Shown piece by piece: positions 4,920 to 6,066 of a stretch of 6,066 nt of DNA (position 1 is its first letter; the number at the start of each line of letters is the position of its first letter). The position numbers and the translations under genes were made by a program. This DNA is from Thermoprotei archaeon. GTDB taxonomy: Archaea > Thermoproteota > Thermoprotei_A > Sulfolobales > Ignisphaeraceae. The DNA is taken from the NCBI GenBank assembly GCA_003661865.1, contig QMWY01000079.1, forward strand, positions 1-6,066, written 5' to 3'. The notes beneath the pieces were generated by a model. It saw nothing but the letters and a program-made list of their open reading frames with translations. It was not told the origin of the DNA and made no database searches.

Positions 4920-6066
4920 TCAACTATTTTTAATCGGTTTAATTCTCGTGGGTAGGTCTATGGATGGTGATGGAGGCTGAGCTACCACTACAACGATGTC
5001 TTGGCTTGGTAGGTATCGCCTTATCATGGGGTCTAGGGCTTTCAAACTGTTGATCACTTCGCTGAGCGCATCATCGAAGCTCCTGTTGCTAGCCTTCGCA
5101 ATGTTTTCGATGCATGTGATGTTTAGCCAGAGATCGATGCCGTAGAACGACTCCCCTGCGCTGATGAAGCACGGGACCCTCCTCAGAGCCTCGTAGAGGC
5201 ATGAAGCCTCAAAGTATGAGGGTAGCCCTAGGCTAAGCCTCTCAACCACAACGACCCTGTAACTCTTGGCTACACCGAGGAGCCTATCAGCGAGCTCCTC
5301 AACAGCCAGCCCTCTAGGGGCAACAACATCAATCGCGATCACGTTTCCTTCGAGGAACGTTATGACCGCTTCGCGCACACCCGAGTCTCTAAGGATACGT
5401 AGGATACTGCTCGTAACCCGGGGTACGCATGTCTCCAAGGGGTTTATGCATAGCCTCTCTACAACCCTGTAACCATCGCCCGTAAACACCACATATATTT
5501 TCGCATGTAGGGCCCTAGCACCTACGAACCTGCCCGTGATCTCAGCAACGAGCCTTGATGAGAACGTGATCACGTCCATTCTGGGTAGGACCAGGAGCCA
5601 GTACCCATCGCCTAGATACCTAAGCATAGACCTATTCACGGTAGCCACTACGAGACTCCCATTACCATAGCTATGCACTACATACATGTGTATGGTATCG
5701 GCAGTCGGTGCGATAGGCCTCATCGAGAGGACCACTCTTTTCAAGGTGTCTGGGTCCCTGAAGCTCACCAGGTAGTCAAGCCCATCTATCCTAACTATAG
5801 CTAGGGGTAGGGTTCTCCTGTTTATGCACGTTGGGCAGTAGGCATCTCTAAACAGAACATCTATCAACCTTCCGTGGGCATCGTAGATCGGTGCGGCTCC
5901 ATCCTCGATATACTGCCTCAGCGGCGCTGGCGATGCATTCACCACCTCTACCACTAGGTTATCCTCCCTAGCCCTATAGTCCGTTACATTACCCTTGCTA
6001 TACACAATGATCAGCGGGAACTCTAGGCTATGGCTGGTATCCCTAGCCCATATAGCAGCCATGGAA
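4920..6066 (-). CDS. Hypothetical protein, probably extracytoplasmic (5' end beyond the window)
   Basis: I do not recognise the family. The frame is open to the right edge. An ATG at 6062-6060 gives 380 residues, but it starts directly in a soluble-looking domain with no signal peptide, so the true start and any membrane anchor probably lie outside the window. Location outside the cytoplasm is suggested by six N-X-S/T sequons (N25, N42, N134, N143, N314, N326) and by seven cysteines. The cysteines include a CPTC motif (76-79) in FRDAYCPTC, and C205, C212, C288, C298 and C317. The CxxC could be a thiol-disulfide or metal site, or half of a structural disulfide; the surrounding residues do not prove a thioredoxin fold. 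The rest alternates beta-strand-like and helix-like parts, ending with a Pro/Ser-rich tail. It is on the same strand as the small frame at 4670-4901 and the 207-aa gene and may belong with them to a surface-protein cluster. Confidence 0.65.
   Translation of the reverse strand, partial: SMAAIWARDTSHSLEFPLIIVYSKGNVTDYRAREDNLVVEVVNASPAPLRQYIEDGAAPIYDAHGRLIDVLFRDAYCPTCINRRTLPLAIVRIDGLDYLVSFRDPDTLKRVVLSMRPIAPTADTIHMYVVHSYGNGSLVVATVNRSMLRYLGDGYWLLVLPRMDVITFSSRLVAEITGRFVGARALHAKIYVVFTGDGYRVVERLCINPLETCVPRVTSSILRILRDSGVREAVITFLEGNVIAIDVVAPRGLAVEELADRLLGVAKSYRVVVVERLSLGLPSYFEASCLYEALRRVPCFISAGESFYGIDLWLNITCIENIAKASNRSFDDALSEVINSLKALDPMIRRYLPSQDIVVVVAQPPSPSIDLPTRIKPIKNS

Overview
The window looks like chromosomal DNA of a hyperthermophilic crenarchaeon (Thermoproteota), possibly of the Desulfurococcales type; the genus cannot be told from the sequence. 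The signs are: arginine is written mostly AGG/AGA; starts are often TTG preceded by GGTG-type Shine-Dalgarno sequences; AT-rich TATA-like boxes stand about 25 bases before probable transcript starts; gene ends carry pyrimidine/T-run terminators instead of bacterial hairpin-plus-T terminators; and the solute-binding protein sits on an N-terminal membrane anchor with a Thr-rich stalk, as is usual in Crenarchaeota.

Left part (1-3.6 kb), carbohydrate uptake and use. The 5' end of a CUT2-type (RbsA/XylG-like) sugar ABC ATPase lies on the minus strand and runs off the left edge. Divergent from it, across a 150-base double promoter region, is the membrane-anchored sugar-binding protein. About 320 bases later, on the same strand and probably with its own promoter, is a compact L-fucose isomerase family enzyme with the family's metal and catalytic residues. 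Together they suggest import of a pentose or 6-deoxyhexose and its aldose-ketose isomerisation. The exact sugar (L-fucose, D-arabinose or a relative) is not shown by the sequence. Both plus-strand genes end with the same 9-base T-run terminator at the same distance from the stop codon.

Right part (3.6-6.07 kb), unrecognised surface-protein region. Two minus-strand genes encode probable extracytoplasmic proteins of unknown family. One has 207 aa, an N-terminal hydrophobic anchor that could be pilin-like, and six ectodomain cysteines. The other has at least 380 aa, runs off the right edge, and carries six N-glycosylation sequons and a CPTC motif. Between them is a 76-codon open frame with native-looking codon use but no usable start in frame; a single-base frame change just after a nearby ATG would give it one.

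The most intriguing element is at about 4571-4677 on the plus strand: a good TATA box, then at the right distance a compact RNA-like fold (6 bp + 4 bp + 8 bp stems, a purine-rich asymmetric loop with kink-turn-like GA elements, and a GA-closed terminal loop), then a T4 run. I propose it as an unannotated small structured RNA, perhaps an L7Ae-binding or H/ACA-like guide. No mobile element, CRISPR array, tRNA or rRNA was seen.
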